Origin: Streptococcus oralis
GTDB taxonomy: Bacteria > Bacillota > Bacilli > Lactobacillales > Streptococcaceae
DNA length: 64,000 nt
Assembly: GCF_016127915.1 (NCBI RefSeq)
Contig: NZ_CP066059.1
Coordinates: 1,322,001 to 1,386,000 of the forward strand
Direction of reading: 5' to 3'
Both the position numbers and the translations under genes were made by a program. A model generated the notes under the pieces. The model worked only from the letters and a program-made list of their open reading frames with translations, was not told the DNA's origin and searched no databases. Shown here piece by piece: positions 29,601 through 38,806 of the stretch; the stretch's first letter is position 1, and each line of letters opens with the position of its first letter.

Positions 29601-30316
29601 AAGACGCGTCAACTCGTACCAAGAAAGTCTTTGTTAAAGGTGAAACTGGCGAAGGTGAATACGTGGTTCCATTTACAGCACGTATGCGTGTCGAAGTTGG
29701 AGATCAAGTTTCTCGCGGTGCAGCATTGACAGAAGGTTCTATCCAACCAAAACGTCTCCTTGCTGTTCGTGATGTCTTGTCAGTTGAAACCTACCTTCTC
29801 GGTGAAGTACAAAAAGTTTACCGTAGCCAAGGGGTAGAAATCGGCGACAAGCACATCGAGGTAATGGTTCGTCAAATGATTCGTAAAGTTCGTGTCATGG
29901 ATCCAGGTGACACAGATCTTCTCATGGGTACCCTCATGGATATCAACGACTTTACAGATGCCAACAAGGATGTTCTTATCGCAGGTGGAGTTCCAGCGAC
30001 AGGTCGCCCAGTTCTTATGGGAATTACCAAAGCCTCACTTGAAACCAACAGTTTCTTGTCAGCGGCTTCCTTCCAGGAAACAACTCGTGTCCTTACAGAT
30101 GCAGCCATCCGTGGTAAGAAAGATCATCTCCTTGGACTCAAGGAAAATGTTATCATCGGTAAGATCATCCCAGCTGGTACTGGTATGACTCGCTACCGTA
30201 ACCTTGAACCACAAGCTATCAATGAAGCAGAATATCTGGCTCCAGAACAAGAAGAGGCAGAACTTGCTCCTGTAGAGGAAGTTGTGGAAATCCAAGTTGA
30301 AGAAACAGTAGAATAA
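26651..30316 (+). CDS. rpoC: RNA polymerase beta' subunit
   Basis: The 1221-residue protein starts at GTG 26651 ([17 protein letters not shown]) after AAAGGGAAG. It has the N-terminal zinc finger [20 protein letters not shown], the catalytic Mg-binding motif [10 protein letters not shown], the bridge/trigger region ([16 protein letters not shown]) and the second zinc site (CGTDRG...[13 protein letters not shown]). The C-terminus is an acidic tail. It is co-transcribed with rpoB and closed by a strong terminator. Confidence 0.98.
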   Translation: MVDVNRFKSMQITLASPSKVRSWSYGEVKKPETINYRTLKPEREGLFDEVIFGPTKDWECACGKYKRIRYRGIVCDRCGVEVTRTKVRRERMGHIELKAPVSHIWYFKGIPSRMGLTLDMSPRALEEVIYFAAYVVIDPKDTPLEHKSIMTEREYRERLREYGYGSFVAKMGAEAIQDLLKQVDLEKEIAELKEELKTATGQKRVKAIRRLDVLDAFYKSGNKPEWMILNILPVIPPDLRPMLQLDGGRFASSDLNDLYRRVINRNNRLARLLELNAPGIIVQNEKRMLQEAVDALIDNGRRGRPITGPGSRPLKSLSHMLKGKQGRFRQNLLGKRVDFSGRSVIAVGPTLKMYQCGVPREMAIELFKPFVMREIVARDIVQNVKAAKRLVERGDERIWDILEEVIKEHPVLLNRAPTLHRLGIQAFEPVLIDGKALRLHPLVCEAYNADFDGDQMAIHVPLSEEAQAEARILMLAAEHILNPKDGKPVVTPSQDMVLGNYYLTMEEAGREGEGMVFKDRDEAVMAYRNGYVHLHSRVGIATDSLNKPWTEEQKHKVLLTTVGKILFNDIMPEGLPYLQEPTNANLTEGVPAKYFLPLGGDIKEAISNLELNPPFKKKNLGNIIAEIFKRFRTTETSALLDRMKNLGYHHSTLAGLTVGIADIPVVEDKAEIIEESHKRVEQITKQFRRGMITDDERYNAVTAEWRAAREKLEKRLVANQDPKNPIVMMMDSGARGNISNFSQLAGMRGLMAAPNGRIMELPILSNFREGLSVLEMFFSTHGARKGMTDTALKTADSGYLTRRLVDVAQDVIIREDDCGTDRGLLIRSIAEGKEMIESLEERLNGRYTKKTVKHPETGAVIIGSNELITEDKAREIVNAGVEEVTIRSVFTCNTRHGVCRHCYGINLATGDAVEVGEAVGTIAAQSIGEPGTQLTMRTFHTGGVASNTDITQGLPRVQEIFEARNPKGEAVITEVKGQVTAIEEDASTRTKKVFVKGETGEGEYVVPFTARMRVEVGDQVSRGAALTEGSIQPKRLLAVRDVLSVETYLLGEVQKVYRSQGVEIGDKHIEVMVRQMIRKVRVMDPGDTDLLMGTLMDINDFTDANKDVLIAGGVPATGRPVLMGITKASLETNSFLSAASFQETTRVLTDAAIRGKKDHLLGLKENVIIGKIIPAGTGMTRYRNLEPQAINEAEYLAPEQEEAELAPVEEVVEIQVEETVE

Positions 30317-30320
30317 AAGC

Positions 30321-30355
30321 AAACAAGAGAACCTTTGGGTTCTCTTTGTTTTATT
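30321..30355 (+). terminator. Terminator after rpoC
   Basis: The stem AACAAGAGAACC / GGTTCTCTTTGTT with a 4-nt loop is followed by TTATTT. Confidence 0.9.
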
Positions 30356-30426
30356 TCAGAAAATTTTCCCACTTTTTCATAAAGTGTGGTAGAATAGAAG
30401 AACTAAAATGCCAAGGAGGTGTCCAT

Positions 30427-30846
30427 ATGGAACAAACATTCTTTATCATTAAGCCAGATGGTGTGAAAAGAGGGCTGGTGGGCGAAATTCTGCAAAGAAT
30501 GGAGCAACGAGGTTTCAAACTCGAAAAATTAGAGTTACGTTCAGCGGTTTCAGAAGTTTTGATTGACCAGCACTATCAAGACTTGGTTGAAAAAAGTTTT
30601 TATCCTCCTATCCGTCAGTTTATGACCTCAGGACCAGTAGTGGTGGGCATTCTATCAGGTCCGAAAGTGATTGAAACTTGGCGGACCATGATGGGGGCTA
30701 CTCGTCCAGAAGAAGCTCTGTCAGGAACTATCCGAGGAGATTTTGCCAAGGCTGCAGGAGACAATCAAGCCATTCAAAATGTAGTTCACGGCTCTGATTC
30801 GGAAGCTTCTGCAAAACGTGAAATTGCTCTCTGGTTTAAGGATTAG
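30427..30846 (+). CDS. ndk: Nucleoside diphosphate kinase
   Basis: The 139-residue kinase transfers the gamma phosphate of ATP to NDPs through a phosphohistidine, seen in [16 protein letters not shown]. The N-terminus [21 protein letters not shown] is classical. The start at 30427 follows AAGGAGGT by 6 nt. An extended -10 (TGGTAGAAT, 30387-30395) between the rpoC terminator and the gene makes it a single-gene unit, closed by a terminator at 30856. Confidence 0.97.
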   Translation: MEQTFFIIKPDGVKRGLVGEILQRMEQRGFKLEKLELRSAVSEVLIDQHYQDLVEKSFYPPIRQFMTSGPVVVGILSGPKVIETWRTMMGATRPEEALSGTIRGDFAKAAGDNQAIQNVVHGSDSEASAKREIALWFKD

Positions 30847-30855
30847 ACTGGTAAA

Positions 30856-30889
30856 AGAACAGTTCTGTGCACAACAGAGCTGTTTTTTG
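30856..30889 (+). terminator. Terminator after ndk
   Basis: The stem AACAGTTCTGT / ACAGAGCTGTT (one G-U pair) ends in TTTTTT. Confidence 0.85.
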
Positions 30890-30980
30890 GTCAGTTGAGC
30901 ACAAAAAAAGAACACTTGAGGCGGTAACGATCATTTCAAACTCCTCACAAGGTATAATCCCATATAGGGAGGGAAAAGAA

Positions 30981-31604
30981 ATGGTAAAATCAATTCGCCT
31001 ATTGTTATTGATTGCAGTCATCCAGATTAGTTTTAGTAGTTGTCTATTATGGAAAGAATCCTTTTTATCTTTAAAACAGACCAATGCTTACTTTTTGATT
31101 TTGATAGTAGGATTTTCTGTTCTTTGTGCTGGGATAAATTATTTCCATACAGCAGACCAGTCTAGACATAGTATTTTACATGTTCAAAAGAAAGTGAGTC
31201 TTGTTTATTGCCTCCTTTTAGTAGTCAATCTTCTTGCAACCTGTCTGGTTCTCTCAGAAAGCATCCAAACCACTAGCAAATTGCAGCAGGAACTGGTTGA
31301 CCTCTTTTTACCCTCCTTCTTTTTCTTGCTAGGAGTAGATCTATTGATTTTCTTACCTTTTGATAAAATTTTTCGCGATATAGAAAATCACCTAAATAAA
31401 AAGAAAACAGTCGTCATTTCCGTTCTAGCTACGATGGTTTTCTTGAGGAATCCCTTAGTGATTTCCTCGATTCTCCTTTACATCAGTGTCGGTTTTCTAT
31501 GCGCACGTTTCCTTTTTCCAAAATGTATTCAAAGGGAAATCTCCTTTTACGGACACCTGATTCGGGATATTCTGTTTGTTTTTTCAATAGTTGTATTCTT
31601 TTAA
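30981..31604 (+). CDS. Hypothetical multi-pass membrane protein
   Basis: I start at ATG 30981 (MVKSIRLLLLIAV) after GGGAGGGAAAAG. The 207-residue protein has about six helices, with a short charged loop (IFRDIENHLNKKKTVV) near residue 145. No transport or enzyme motif is visible and I do not recognise a family. It stands between ndk and tsaE, and a separate promoter follows it. Confidence 0.72.
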   Translation: MVKSIRLLLLIAVIQISFSSCLLWKESFLSLKQTNAYFLILIVGFSVLCAGINYFHTADQSRHSILHVQKKVSLVYCLLLVVNLLATCLVLSESIQTTSKLQQELVDLFLPSFFFLLGVDLLIFLPFDKIFRDIENHLNKKKTVVISVLATMVFLRNPLVISSILLYISVGFLCARFLFPKCIQREISFYGHLIRDILFVFSIVVFF

Positions 31605-31651
31605 GTGGAGGAGAATTTTTCAAAATTGTTATAGTAAGTTCATAAAGAAAA

Positions 31652-31681
31652 TTCACACAAAAGAAAACTTTTTGGTATAAT
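31652..31681 (+). promoter_or_regulatory. tsaE promoter, apparently producing a leaderless mRNA
   Basis: TTCACA, an 18-nt spacer and an extended -10 TGGTATAAT end at 31681, only 6 nt before the tsaE ATG. Transcription should begin at or next to the A of the start codon. No Shine-Dalgarno is present. Confidence 0.7.
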
Positions 31682-31687
31682 AGTAGC

Positions 31688-32131
31688 ATGCACACAAAAA
31701 ATGAAGAAGAGCTTCTAGCTCTCGGAGAAAGATTAGGTCATTTGCTTCAAAAAGACGATGTTCTAATCTTGACTGGAGAGTTGGGTGCGGGTAAAACAAC
31801 CTTTACAAAAGGCCTTGCCAAGGGCTTGGATATCTGTCAGATGATTAAAAGTCCAACCTATACCATTGTCAGAGAGTACGAAGGGCGTTTGCCACTTTAC
31901 CACTTGGATGTCTACCGTATCGAAGGTGATGCTGATTCTATTGACTTGGATGAGTTTCTCTTTGGTGGTGGTGTGACTGTTATTGAGTGGGGGCATCTTT
32001 TGGGTGAAGATTTACCAGATTCTTACTTGGAGTTGGAAATTTTGAAAGAAGCTGATGGTCGTTGTCTTCATTTTACGGCTCATGGCTCTCGGGCTGAACA
32101 AGTCATCAAGGAGCTTCAAGATGGAGTATGA
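31688..32131 (+). CDS. tsaE: tRNA threonylcarbamoyladenosine ATPase TsaE
   Basis: The 147-residue P-loop protein (YjeE family) works with TsaB and TsaD in the t6A modification of ANN-decoding tRNAs. Walker A is GELGAGKTTFTKGLAKGL; KSPTYTIVREY and the Walker B-like YHLDVYRI follow. The length is normal. The start codon sits 6 nt from a -10 box and lacks a ribosome binding site, so translation is probably leaderless. It overlaps the next gene by 11 nt and heads a tsaE-GNAT-lytR operon that is conserved in streptococci. Confidence 0.95.
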   Translation: MHTKNEEELLALGERLGHLLQKDDVLILTGELGAGKTTFTKGLAKGLDICQMIKSPTYTIVREYEGRLPLYHLDVYRIEGDADSIDLDEFLFGGGVTVIEWGHLLGEDLPDSYLELEILKEADGRCLHFTAHGSRAEQVIKELQDGV

Positions 32132-32642
32132 GTTGTGTATTCGTGAGGCAGAGACTTCAGATGCTACAGCCTTGATTGCATTTTTAGATTGTGTCGGTCA
32201 AGAGACAGACTTTACTAGCCTAGATGAAAATGGCATCATGATGACAGCTTCTGAAATGGCTCTTTTTATCGAAAAACAAGCTGCATCAGAGAATCAAATT
32301 ACTCTCCTCGCCTTACTGAATGATGAGATTGCAGGAGTTTTAAATATCACAGCAGACCAACATTTAAGAGTTCGACATATCGGTGATGTTTTTCTAGCAG
32401 TTCGCAAGAAATTTTGGAACCAAGGCTTGGCAACTATACTTCTAGAAGAAGGCATCGAGTGGGCTAAAGCCAGTGGTGTCTTGCGCCGCTTGCAACTTAG
32501 TGTACAAAAACGAAACGAGGCCGCTATCCACCTCTACTCAAAAATGGGATTTATCACAGAAGGCTTACAAGAAAGAGGAGCCTATTTAGCAGAAGGGATA
32601 TTTTTAGATGTTTGTCTTATGGGCAAGCTGATAAATGAATAA
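32121..32642 (+). CDS. GNAT-family N-acetyltransferase
   Basis: The start at ATG 32121 (MEYELCIREAETSD), after AAGGAG inside tsaE, gives 173 residues. The GNAT core is visible: the acetyl-CoA loop region VFLAVRKKFWNQGLATILLEE and the C-terminal NEAAIHLYSKMGFITEG signature. The substrate is unknown. The tail YLAEGIFLDVCLMGKL resembles ribosomal-protein or small-molecule acetyltransferases of the RimJ/RimL-like group. It is translationally coupled to both neighbours (overlaps of 11 and 8 nt). Confidence 0.9.
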   Translation: MEYELCIREAETSDATALIAFLDCVGQETDFTSLDENGIMMTASEMALFIEKQAASENQITLLALLNDEIAGVLNITADQHLRVRHIGDVFLAVRKKFWNQGLATILLEEGIEWAKASGVLRRLQLSVQKRNEAAIHLYSKMGFITEGLQERGAYLAEGIFLDVCLMGKLINE

Positions 32643-33687
32643 CGAGATGATTAAAAAATTAATTGGAATGGTGCTAGGTTTCCTAGCAGTAACAGTTTTA
32701 GGTGTAGCGGTTTATGGCTATACCATCTACCAACAGGGAACAGAAACCCTAAGTAAAAAGACTTACAAAAAAATCGGGGAAGAAACCAACGTTATCGAAG
32801 CGACGGAGCCTCTGACCATCCTCTTGATGGGGGTAGATACGGGAAATGTGGAACGTACAGACCCGTGGGCGGGAAATAGTGATTCCATGATTCTCTTGAC
32901 GGTTAATCCCAAAACAAAGAAAACCACAATGATGAGTTTGGAACGGGATATTTTGACCAAGATTGAGACTGGAAACGGTCAAGTTCAGGAAGCTAAACTC
33001 AATGCCGCCTATGCTAATGGTGGTGCGGAACTTGCAATTTCTACTATTCAAAAGATGATGAATATCCACATTGACCGCTATGTGATGGTTAACATGCAGG
33101 GGCTTCAACAATTGGTGGATGCGGTTGGTGGAATTACCGTCAACAATACACTCGGTTTCCCAATTTCGATTGCTGACCAAGAGGAGTTTAATAAGATTTC
33201 TATCGGTGTTGGAGAACAAACCTTGAATGGTGAGGAAGCACTGGTGTATTCACGGATGCGTTACCAAGACCCAGAAGGAGACTATGGTCGTCAAAAACGT
33301 CAACGTGAAGTTATTCAAAAGATCGTTGAGAAGGTTTTGAGCCTAAACAGTGTGAGTCATTATCAAGGTATCCTCAAAGCTTTGAGTGATAACATGCAGA
33401 CCAATGTAGACTTATCAGCTAAGAGCATTCCACAATTGCTCGGCTATCAAGATTCTTTCAAGAATATCGAAACGCATCAATTGCGTGGGGAAGATGCTGA
33501 GCTACAGGGAATTTCTTATCAGATTGTCACTTCAGAACATATGCTCGAAATGCAAAATCTCTTGCGTCGTTCACTAGGTAAAGAACCAGTGACAGAATTG
33601 GAAACCAATGCGGTACTGTACGAAACAGCCTTTGGTCGGACAGCACCTTCAACCAGTACTAACGCTTCAAACGAAGAAGCAGAATAG
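32635..33687 (+). CDS. lytR: LytR-CpsA-Psr family cell-wall glycopolymer ligase
   Basis: The 350-residue protein has a short cytoplasmic tail, one N-terminal helix (about residues 9-31) and an extracellular LCP domain. The LCP motifs are LLMGVDTGNVERTDPWAGNSDS, MSLERDIL and the Arg-rich VYSRMRYQDPEGDYGRQKRQRE, which hold the polyprenyl-phosphate. LCP enzymes attach teichoic acid or capsule to peptidoglycan. The gene ends the tsaE operon. The order matches pneumococcal lytR just upstream of cinA-recA. Confidence 0.92.
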   Translation: MNNEMIKKLIGMVLGFLAVTVLGVAVYGYTIYQQGTETLSKKTYKKIGEETNVIEATEPLTILLMGVDTGNVERTDPWAGNSDSMILLTVNPKTKKTTMMSLERDILTKIETGNGQVQEAKLNAAYANGGAELAISTIQKMMNIHIDRYVMVNMQGLQQLVDAVGGITVNNTLGFPISIADQEEFNKISIGVGEQTLNGEEALVYSRMRYQDPEGDYGRQKRQREVIQKIVEKVLSLNSVSHYQGILKALSDNMQTNVDLSAKSIPQLLGYQDSFKNIETHQLRGEDAELQGISYQIVTSEHMLEMQNLLRRSLGKEPVTELETNAVLYETAFGRTAPSTSTNASNEEAE

Positions 33688-33734
33688 GAAAAGAATCAAA
33701 TCGTGGGAAATTTCCTGCGATTTTTTCAAAAAAA

Positions 33735-33742
33735 TTCGAATA
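33735..33742 (+). promoter_or_regulatory. ComX (SigX) combox upstream of cinA
   Basis: TTCGAATA, with the T-rich stretch about 10-15 nt upstream, matches the streptococcal late-competence box TACGAATA at seven of eight bases. It lies 18 nt before the cinA start and just upstream of AGGAGG. The cinA-recA unit is a known competence target. Confidence 0.75.
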
Positions 33743-33759
33743 GATAAGTAGGAGGAAAC

Positions 33760-35016
33760 ATGAAAGCAGAAATTATTGCTGTCGGAACAGAAATTTTAAC
33801 AGGGCAGATTGTCAATACCAATGCTCAGTTTTTATCAGAGAAACTAGCCGAAATCGGGGTAGATGTCTACTTCCAAACTGCTGTTGGAGATAATGAAGCT
33901 CGTCTTTTGTCCTTGCTTGAAATTGCGAGTCAACGTAGTAATCTTGTGATTTTGACAGGGGGCTTGGGACCAACCGAGGATGATTTGACCAAACAAACTC
34001 TGGCAAAATTTTTAGGAAAAGCTCTAGTGTTTGACCCTCAAGCACAAGAGAAATTGGATATTTTCTTTGCTCATAGACCTGACTATGCTCGGACACCGAA
34101 TAATGAGCGCCAAGCCCAAATTGTAGAAGGGGCAACTCCACTGCCAAATGAAACAGGTTTAGCAGTCGGAGGGGTGTCGGAAGTGGATGGCGTGACCTAC
34201 GTGGTCCTTCCAGGACCACCAAGTGAGTTGAAACCCATGGTCTTAAATCAACTCTTACCCAAGTTAATGACTGGTACCAAGTTATACTCACGAGTGCTCC
34301 GTTTCTTTGGAATTGGGGAGAGTCAGTTGGTGACCATTTTAGCGGATTTGATTGACCATCAAACCGATCCGACTTTGGCGCCGTATGCCAAGACGGGAGA
34401 AGTTACCTTGCGCTTGTCTACAAAAGCAGTTAGTCAAGAAAAGGCTGATCAAGCACTGGACATCCTAGAAAATCAAATCTTGGATCGTCAAACTTTCGAG
34501 GGGATTTCTCTACGAGACATCTGTTATGGATATGGGGAAGAAACCAGCCTCGCAAGTGTCGTTGTAGAAGAGCTAAAGAAGAGACAGAAAAGCATTACTG
34601 CGGCAGAAAGCTTGACGGCAGGTCTCTTTCAAGCGACATTAGCAGACTTTTCGGGCGTTTCAGCTATCTTTAATGGTGGTTTTGTCACTTACAGCCTAGA
34701 AGAAAAGTCTAAGATGTTGGATATTTCCGAGCAAGAGCTAAAAGAACACGGGGTCGTTTCTGAGTTTACGGCTCGAAAAATGGCAGAGCAGGCACGGATC
34801 AAGACTCAGTCTGACTACGGAGTTAGTTTGACGGGTGTGGCAGGGCCAGATAGCCTAGAGGGGCATCCAGCTGGTACAGTTTTTATTGGACTGGCACATA
34901 CAAAAGGGACAGAGGTGATCAAGGCTAATATCGCAGGACGGAGTCGAGCAGATGTTCGACAGATTGCGGTCATGCATGCCTTTAACCTAGTTCGCAAGGC
35001 TTTATTAAGTGACTAA
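33760..35016 (+). CDS. cinA: Competence/damage-inducible protein CinA
   Basis: The 418-residue protein has an N-terminal MoCF-like domain ([19 protein letters not shown], then [11 protein letters not shown]) and a C-terminal CinA/PncC domain with [11 protein letters not shown] and GVAGPD. The C-terminal domain in other bacteria deamidates NMN. In streptococci CinA is made during competence and recruits RecA to the membrane. It starts at ATG 33760 after AGGAGG with a combox before it, and recA follows after 54 nt. Confidence 0.96.
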   Translation: MKAEIIAVGTEILTGQIVNTNAQFLSEKLAEIGVDVYFQTAVGDNEARLLSLLEIASQRSNLVILTGGLGPTEDDLTKQTLAKFLGKALVFDPQAQEKLDIFFAHRPDYARTPNNERQAQIVEGATPLPNETGLAVGGVSEVDGVTYVVLPGPPSELKPMVLNQLLPKLMTGTKLYSRVLRFFGIGESQLVTILADLIDHQTDPTLAPYAKTGEVTLRLSTKAVSQEKADQALDILENQILDRQTFEGISLRDICYGYGEETSLASVVVEELKKRQKSITAAESLTAGLFQATLADFSGVSAIFNGGFVTYSLEEKSKMLDISEQELKEHGVVSEFTARKMAEQARIKTQSDYGVSLTGVAGPDSLEGHPAGTVFIGLAHTKGTEVIKANIAGRSRADVRQIAVMHAFNLVRKALLSD

Positions 35017-35020
35017 ATTT

Positions 35021-35029
35021 TGGTATAAT
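35021..35029 (+). promoter_or_regulatory. recA internal promoter (extended -10)
   Basis: TGGTATAAT stands between cinA and recA and can give basal recA expression independent of the competence promoter. Confidence 0.65.
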
Positions 35030-35070
35030 AAAAGATAGGTCTAAGGACCAGTAGAATATAGGAGAACAAA

Positions 35071-36222
35071 ATGGCGAAAAAACCAACAAAAAAATTAGAT
35101 GAAATTGGGAAAAAATTTGGAGCTGACCGTGAAAAAGCATTGAACGATGCTCTTAAATTGATTGAGAAAGACTTTGGTAAAGGCTCAATCATGCGCTTGG
35201 GTGAGCGCGCGGAGCAAAAAGTTCAAGTGATGAGCTCAGGCTCATTGGCTCTTGACATTGCTCTTGGTTCAGGTGGTTATCCTAAAGGACGTATCATCGA
35301 AATCTACGGACCAGAATCATCTGGTAAGACAACGGTTGCCCTTCACGCTGTAGCGCAAGCACAGAAAGAAGGTGGTATTGCAGCCTTTATCGATGCGGAA
35401 CATGCTCTTGATCCAGCCTATGCTGCAGCCCTTGGTGTGAATATTGATGAGCTGCTCTTGTCACAACCTGACTCAGGAGAGCAAGGTCTTGAAATTGCAG
35501 GAAAATTGATTGACTCAGGTGCAGTTGACCTTGTCGTTATCGACTCAGTTGCGGCCCTTGTACCTCGTGCGGAAATTGATGGGGATATTGGAGACAGCCA
35601 CGTTGGTTTGCAAGCTCGTATGATGAGCCAGGCCATGCGTAAACTCGGAGCTTCTATCAATAAAACCAAAACAATTGCCATCTTTATCAACCAATTGCGT
35701 GAAAAAGTTGGGGTCATGTTTGGAAATCCAGAAACAACACCTGGTGGACGTGCTCTGAAATTCTACGCTTCAGTCCGTTTGGATGTTCGTGGAAGCACAC
35801 AAATCAAGGGAACTGGTGATCAAAAAGATACCAATGTCGGTAAGGAAACCAAGATCAAGGTCGTGAAAAACAAGGTAGCTCCACCATTTAAGGAAGCCTT
35901 TGTTGAAATCATGTACGGAGAAGGAATTTCTAAGACTGGTGAGCTCTTGAAGATTGCAAGTGATCTCGATATCATCCAAAAAGCGGGAGCATGGTACTCT
36001 TACAAGGGTGAAAAAATCGGACAAGGATCTGAAAATGCTAAGAAATACTTGGCGGATCACCCAGAAATCTTTGATGCCATTGACCACCAAGTCCGTGTTC
36101 AATATGGTTTGATTGAAGATGAAGAAAGAACAACTCCTACCTCTGTTGCAGAAGATCTAGCACCTAACCAAGAAGTAACACTTGACCTAGGCGACGGACT
36201 CGAAATCGAAATTGAAGATTAA
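35071..36222 (+). CDS. recA: DNA recombinase RecA
   Basis: The 383-residue strand-exchange ATPase has Walker [10 protein letters not shown], Walker [11 protein letters not shown], the L2 loop ([13 protein letters not shown]) and a normal acidic C-terminus ([13 protein letters not shown]). It is used in repair and in integrating transformed DNA. It starts at ATG 35071 after AGGAGA and is cotranscribed with cinA in competence. A terminator follows directly, so the pneumococcal continuation into dinF-lytA is not as compact here. Confidence 0.98.
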   Translation: MAKKPTKKLDEIGKKFGADREKALNDALKLIEKDFGKGSIMRLGERAEQKVQVMSSGSLALDIALGSGGYPKGRIIEIYGPESSGKTTVALHAVAQAQKEGGIAAFIDAEHALDPAYAAALGVNIDELLLSQPDSGEQGLEIAGKLIDSGAVDLVVIDSVAALVPRAEIDGDIGDSHVGLQARMMSQAMRKLGASINKTKTIAIFINQLREKVGVMFGNPETTPGGRALKFYASVRLDVRGSTQIKGTGDQKDTNVGKETKIKVVKNKVAPPFKEAFVEIMYGEGISKTGELLKIASDLDIIQKAGAWYSYKGEKIGQGSENAKKYLADHPEIFDAIDHQVRVQYGLIEDEERTTPTSVAEDLAPNQEVTLDLGDGLEIEIED

Positions 36223-36226
36223 AAAT

Positions 36227-36256
36227 AAAAGCGGAGAAGTCCTTCTCTGCTTTTTA
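36227..36256 (+). terminator. Terminator after recA
   Basis: The stem AAAAGCGGAGAAG / CTTCTCTGCTTTT with one G-U pair ends in a T run. Confidence 0.88.
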
Positions 36257-36349
36257 TGTTTAATTATTAAGTCTCCATAGCTTCAAAAGCGTAAAAAAGA
36301 GTATTTAATCAAAAAAATTAAATCATTCTATAAAAAGGAGACTACTATA

Positions 36350-36544
36350 ATGGAAAAAAGCCTTGTTCGTAATGTACAAGACAAAAAGATTGCTGGTGTA
36401 TGTGCTGGTATCGGTGACTACTTTAACATGGACCACACACTTGTTCGTGCACTTTGGATCATCTTCACCCTACTTGGTGGTTCTGGAATCTTAGCTTATG
36501 CTGTTCTCTACTTCCTTCTTCCAGAAGGCAATGCAGAAGCTTAA
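36350..36544 (+). CDS. PspC-domain (phage-shock-protein C-like) small membrane protein
   Basis: The 64-residue protein consists of just the PspC domain: KSLVRNVQDKKIAGVCAGIG, then YFNMDHTLVRALWIIFTLLGG and a final helix ending VLYFLLPEG. These small membrane proteins take part in envelope stress responses in other bacteria; the role in streptococci is unclear. The start has AAAGGAG. The gene is isolated between terminators (36227 and 36585). Confidence 0.9.
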   Translation: MEKSLVRNVQDKKIAGVCAGIGDYFNMDHTLVRALWIIFTLLGGSGILAYAVLYFLLPEGNAEA

Positions 36545-36584
36545 GCCATAGAGAGAATAAAAGTTTATTCTGATTAGTTGAAAA

Positions 36585-36624
36585 TAAAAAATGCATGTAA
36601 TCGTAGATTACATGCATTTTTATA
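36585..36624. terminator. Bidirectional terminator
   Basis: A perfect 16-bp stem AAAAATGCATGTAATC / GATTACATGCATTTTT with a 3-nt loop serves the PspC gene and the convergent GNAT gene. Confidence 0.92.
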
Positions 36625-36675
36625 TGTAGCTTCTATCGAAAAAGAGAGATTCTTCACCAGATGGATAAGTCTTGT

Positions 36676-37230
36676 TTAATGGTCACTAAAACGACGATAC
36701 TCTATATGAAAGTCAAAATAATGTTCGTTCTGTAACTTTTGGAAGATATCGCGATAGGCCTCTTCGTCAAAATGGTCGCCACGGTAGAGAATTTCAAAAC
36801 TCAAACCATCGTATTCTAGAAAAGCGTTGGCTGATTTAAAGCCATTTTGGCGATAGAAATCCATGCGGGCCTTTCTTTGCTCCAAGTTATCGCATTTTTC
36901 ATCCAATCGCTCGATTTCCAGTAACATGGTTCGCTGGTAAAAATCAGTCAGCTTTTCGATGATTTCTTTTCCATATCCGTGGCTTCTTAAGTGGGGCATG
37001 ATGGCAAAAAAACTGATATAGAAGGCCTTTGGATTGGAGATGGCAAAAGCAAAGCCGACAAACTCTTCTTGGTTATAAAAGGCAAAAAAGTGGGCGTCTT
37101 CTCGGTCTTGATAGCGTAAAAACTCTGACAGAGGAACTCGTTCTTCCTCAGGGAATGCTTCCTTGTTTAGCTTTTCAACCTTATCCAGATCAGGAAACAC
37201 ATCGGTAATTAATTGACTGGTCAAACTCAT
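36676..37230 (-). CDS. GNAT-family N-acetyltransferase
   Basis: I use ATG 37230 (MSLTSQLITDVFPDL), 6 nt after AAAGGAGGT, giving 184 residues; the longer frame to 37278 has no site. The GNAT fold is recognised by VGFAFAISNPKAFYISFFAIMP, then the acetyl-CoA loop RSHGYGKEII and MDFYRQNGFKSA. The substrate is unknown. It is transcribed divergently from the MATE exporter, with the 37231-37339 interval shared as the promoter region. Confidence 0.88.
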   Translation of the reverse strand: MSLTSQLITDVFPDLDKVEKLNKEAFPEEERVPLSEFLRYQDREDAHFFAFYNQEEFVGFAFAISNPKAFYISFFAIMPHLRSHGYGKEIIEKLTDFYQRTMLLEIERLDEKCDNLEQRKARMDFYRQNGFKSANAFLEYDGLSFEILYRGDHFDEEAYRDIFQKLQNEHYFDFHIEYRRFSDH

Positions 37231-37304
37231 AAATGACCTCCTTTTCTTGATTATAGCAAATTGTCTCTCTGTAAGCAATTGATTGCAAACTTAGTGACAG
37301 AGCC

Positions 37305-37333
37305 TTGTCGCTCCTTTAGAAAGCTGATATAAT
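37305..37333 (+). promoter_or_regulatory. dinF promoter, apparently leaderless
   Basis: TTGTCG, a 17-nt spacer and an extended -10 TGATATAAT end at 37333, 6 nt before the ATG at 37340. The mRNA should start at the initiation codon; no Shine-Dalgarno is present. Confidence 0.7.
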
Positions 37334-37339
37334 AGCTTT

Positions 37340-38710
37340 ATGAATAAGAAACGATCCGTGGACTTGATACATGGTCCTATTCTTCCTGCGCTGTTAAGCT
37401 TTGCCTTTCCAATCTTGCTATCCAATATTTTTCAACAGCTCTATAACACTGCTGATGTCTTGATTGTTGGGCGTTTTCTTGGTCAAGATTCCTTGGCTGC
37501 AGTGGGAGCTACAACTGCCATTTTTGACTTGATTATAGGTTTTACGCTTGGTGTTGGAAATGGCATGGGGATTGTCATTGCCCGCTATTATGGGGCTCGT
37601 AATTTCACCAAAATCAAAGAAGCAGTAGCAGCAACTTGGATTTTAGGTGCTTTTTTGAGCATTCTGGTCATGCTGATGGGCTTTGTCGGTCTGTATCCAC
37701 TCTTGCAATATTTAGATACCCCTGCAGAAATCCTTCCCCAATCCTATCAATATATTTCTATGATTGTGACCTGTGTCGGTGTCAGCTTTGCCTATAATCT
37801 CTTTGCTGGTTTGTTGCGGTCCATTGGTGATAGTCTAGCGGCTCTTGGATTTCTGATTTTTTCTGCCTTGGTCAATGTGGTTCTGGATCTCTATTTCATT
37901 ACGCAACTGCATCTGGGAGTTCAATCTGCGGGGCTTGCTACTATTATTTCACAAGGGTTGTCAGCGGTTCTCTGTTTTTACTATATCCGCAAGAGTGTTC
38001 CAGAACTGCTCCCTCAACTCAAGCATTTTAAATGGAACAAGTCTCTGTACGCGGATCTCTTGGAGCAAGGTTTGGCCATGGGTTTGATGAGTTCGATTGT
38101 GTCCATTGGTAGTGTGATTTTACAGTCTTCGGTCAATACTTTTGGAGCTGTGATTATTAGCGCCCAGACAGCAGCTAGACGCATTATGGCCTTTGCTCTC
38201 CTTCCTATGACAGCTATTTCTTCTGCTATGACGACCTTTGCCTCTCAAAATCTAGGAGCCAAGCGACCAGACCGCATAGTTCAAGGTCTTGGTATTGGGA
38301 GTCGCCTAAGCATGTCCTGGGCTGGTTTTGTTTGTATTTTCCTCTTTTTTGCTAGTCCAGCCTTGGTTTCCTTCTTGGCCAGTTCAACAGATACTTACTT
38401 GGTAGAAAACGGTAGTCTCTATCTGCAAATCAGTTCAGTCTTTTATCCGATTTTGAGCCTTTTGCTGATTTATCGCAATTGCTTGCAGGGATTGGGGCAA
38501 AAAGTCCTTCCTCTCGTTTCCAGCTTTATAGAACTAATCGGGAAAATCGTTTTTGTGGTTTTAATTATCCCTTGGACAGGGTATAGGGGAGTTATCCTTT
38601 GCGAACCCCTTATCTGGGTTGCCATGACCATCCAACTGTACTTTTCACTTTTCCGCCATCCCCTGATAAAAGAAGGCAAGACAATCTTGGCAGCCAAAGG
38701 ACAATCCTAG
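37340..38710 (+). CDS. dinF: MATE-family efflux transporter, DinF-like
   Basis: The 456-residue protein has 12 membrane helices and MATE signatures (FPILLSNIFQQLYNTADVLIVGRFLG, shown here only as the start of helix 1 region; ARYYGARNF; ASQNLGAKRP). MATE transporters export cationic drugs or bile-salt-like compounds in exchange for Na+ or H+. The sequence resembles the pneumococcal DinF encoded after recA. Here the PspC gene and a GNAT gene intervene, and the promoter is separate, so competence control through cinA-recA is doubtful. The gene starts right at its predicted transcript start. Confidence 0.85.
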   Translation: MNKKRSVDLIHGPILPALLSFAFPILLSNIFQQLYNTADVLIVGRFLGQDSLAAVGATTAIFDLIIGFTLGVGNGMGIVIARYYGARNFTKIKEAVAATWILGAFLSILVMLMGFVGLYPLLQYLDTPAEILPQSYQYISMIVTCVGVSFAYNLFAGLLRSIGDSLAALGFLIFSALVNVVLDLYFITQLHLGVQSAGLATIISQGLSAVLCFYYIRKSVPELLPQLKHFKWNKSLYADLLEQGLAMGLMSSIVSIGSVILQSSVNTFGAVIISAQTAARRIMAFALLPMTAISSAMTTFASQNLGAKRPDRIVQGLGIGSRLSMSWAGFVCIFLFFASPALVSFLASSTDTYLVENGSLYLQISSVFYPILSLLLIYRNCLQGLGQKVLPLVSSFIELIGKIVFVVLIIPWTGYRGVILCEPLIWVAMTIQLYFSLFRHPLIKEGKTILAAKGQS

Positions 38711-38806
38711 TTGGATTTGCTGAATAAAATCCATTTCCTCTAGTGAAAATCGAAAAAACTTGTGTTATAATAAGAAAGATTAAAATGTGAAAAAAGGAGA
38801 TTCCTA

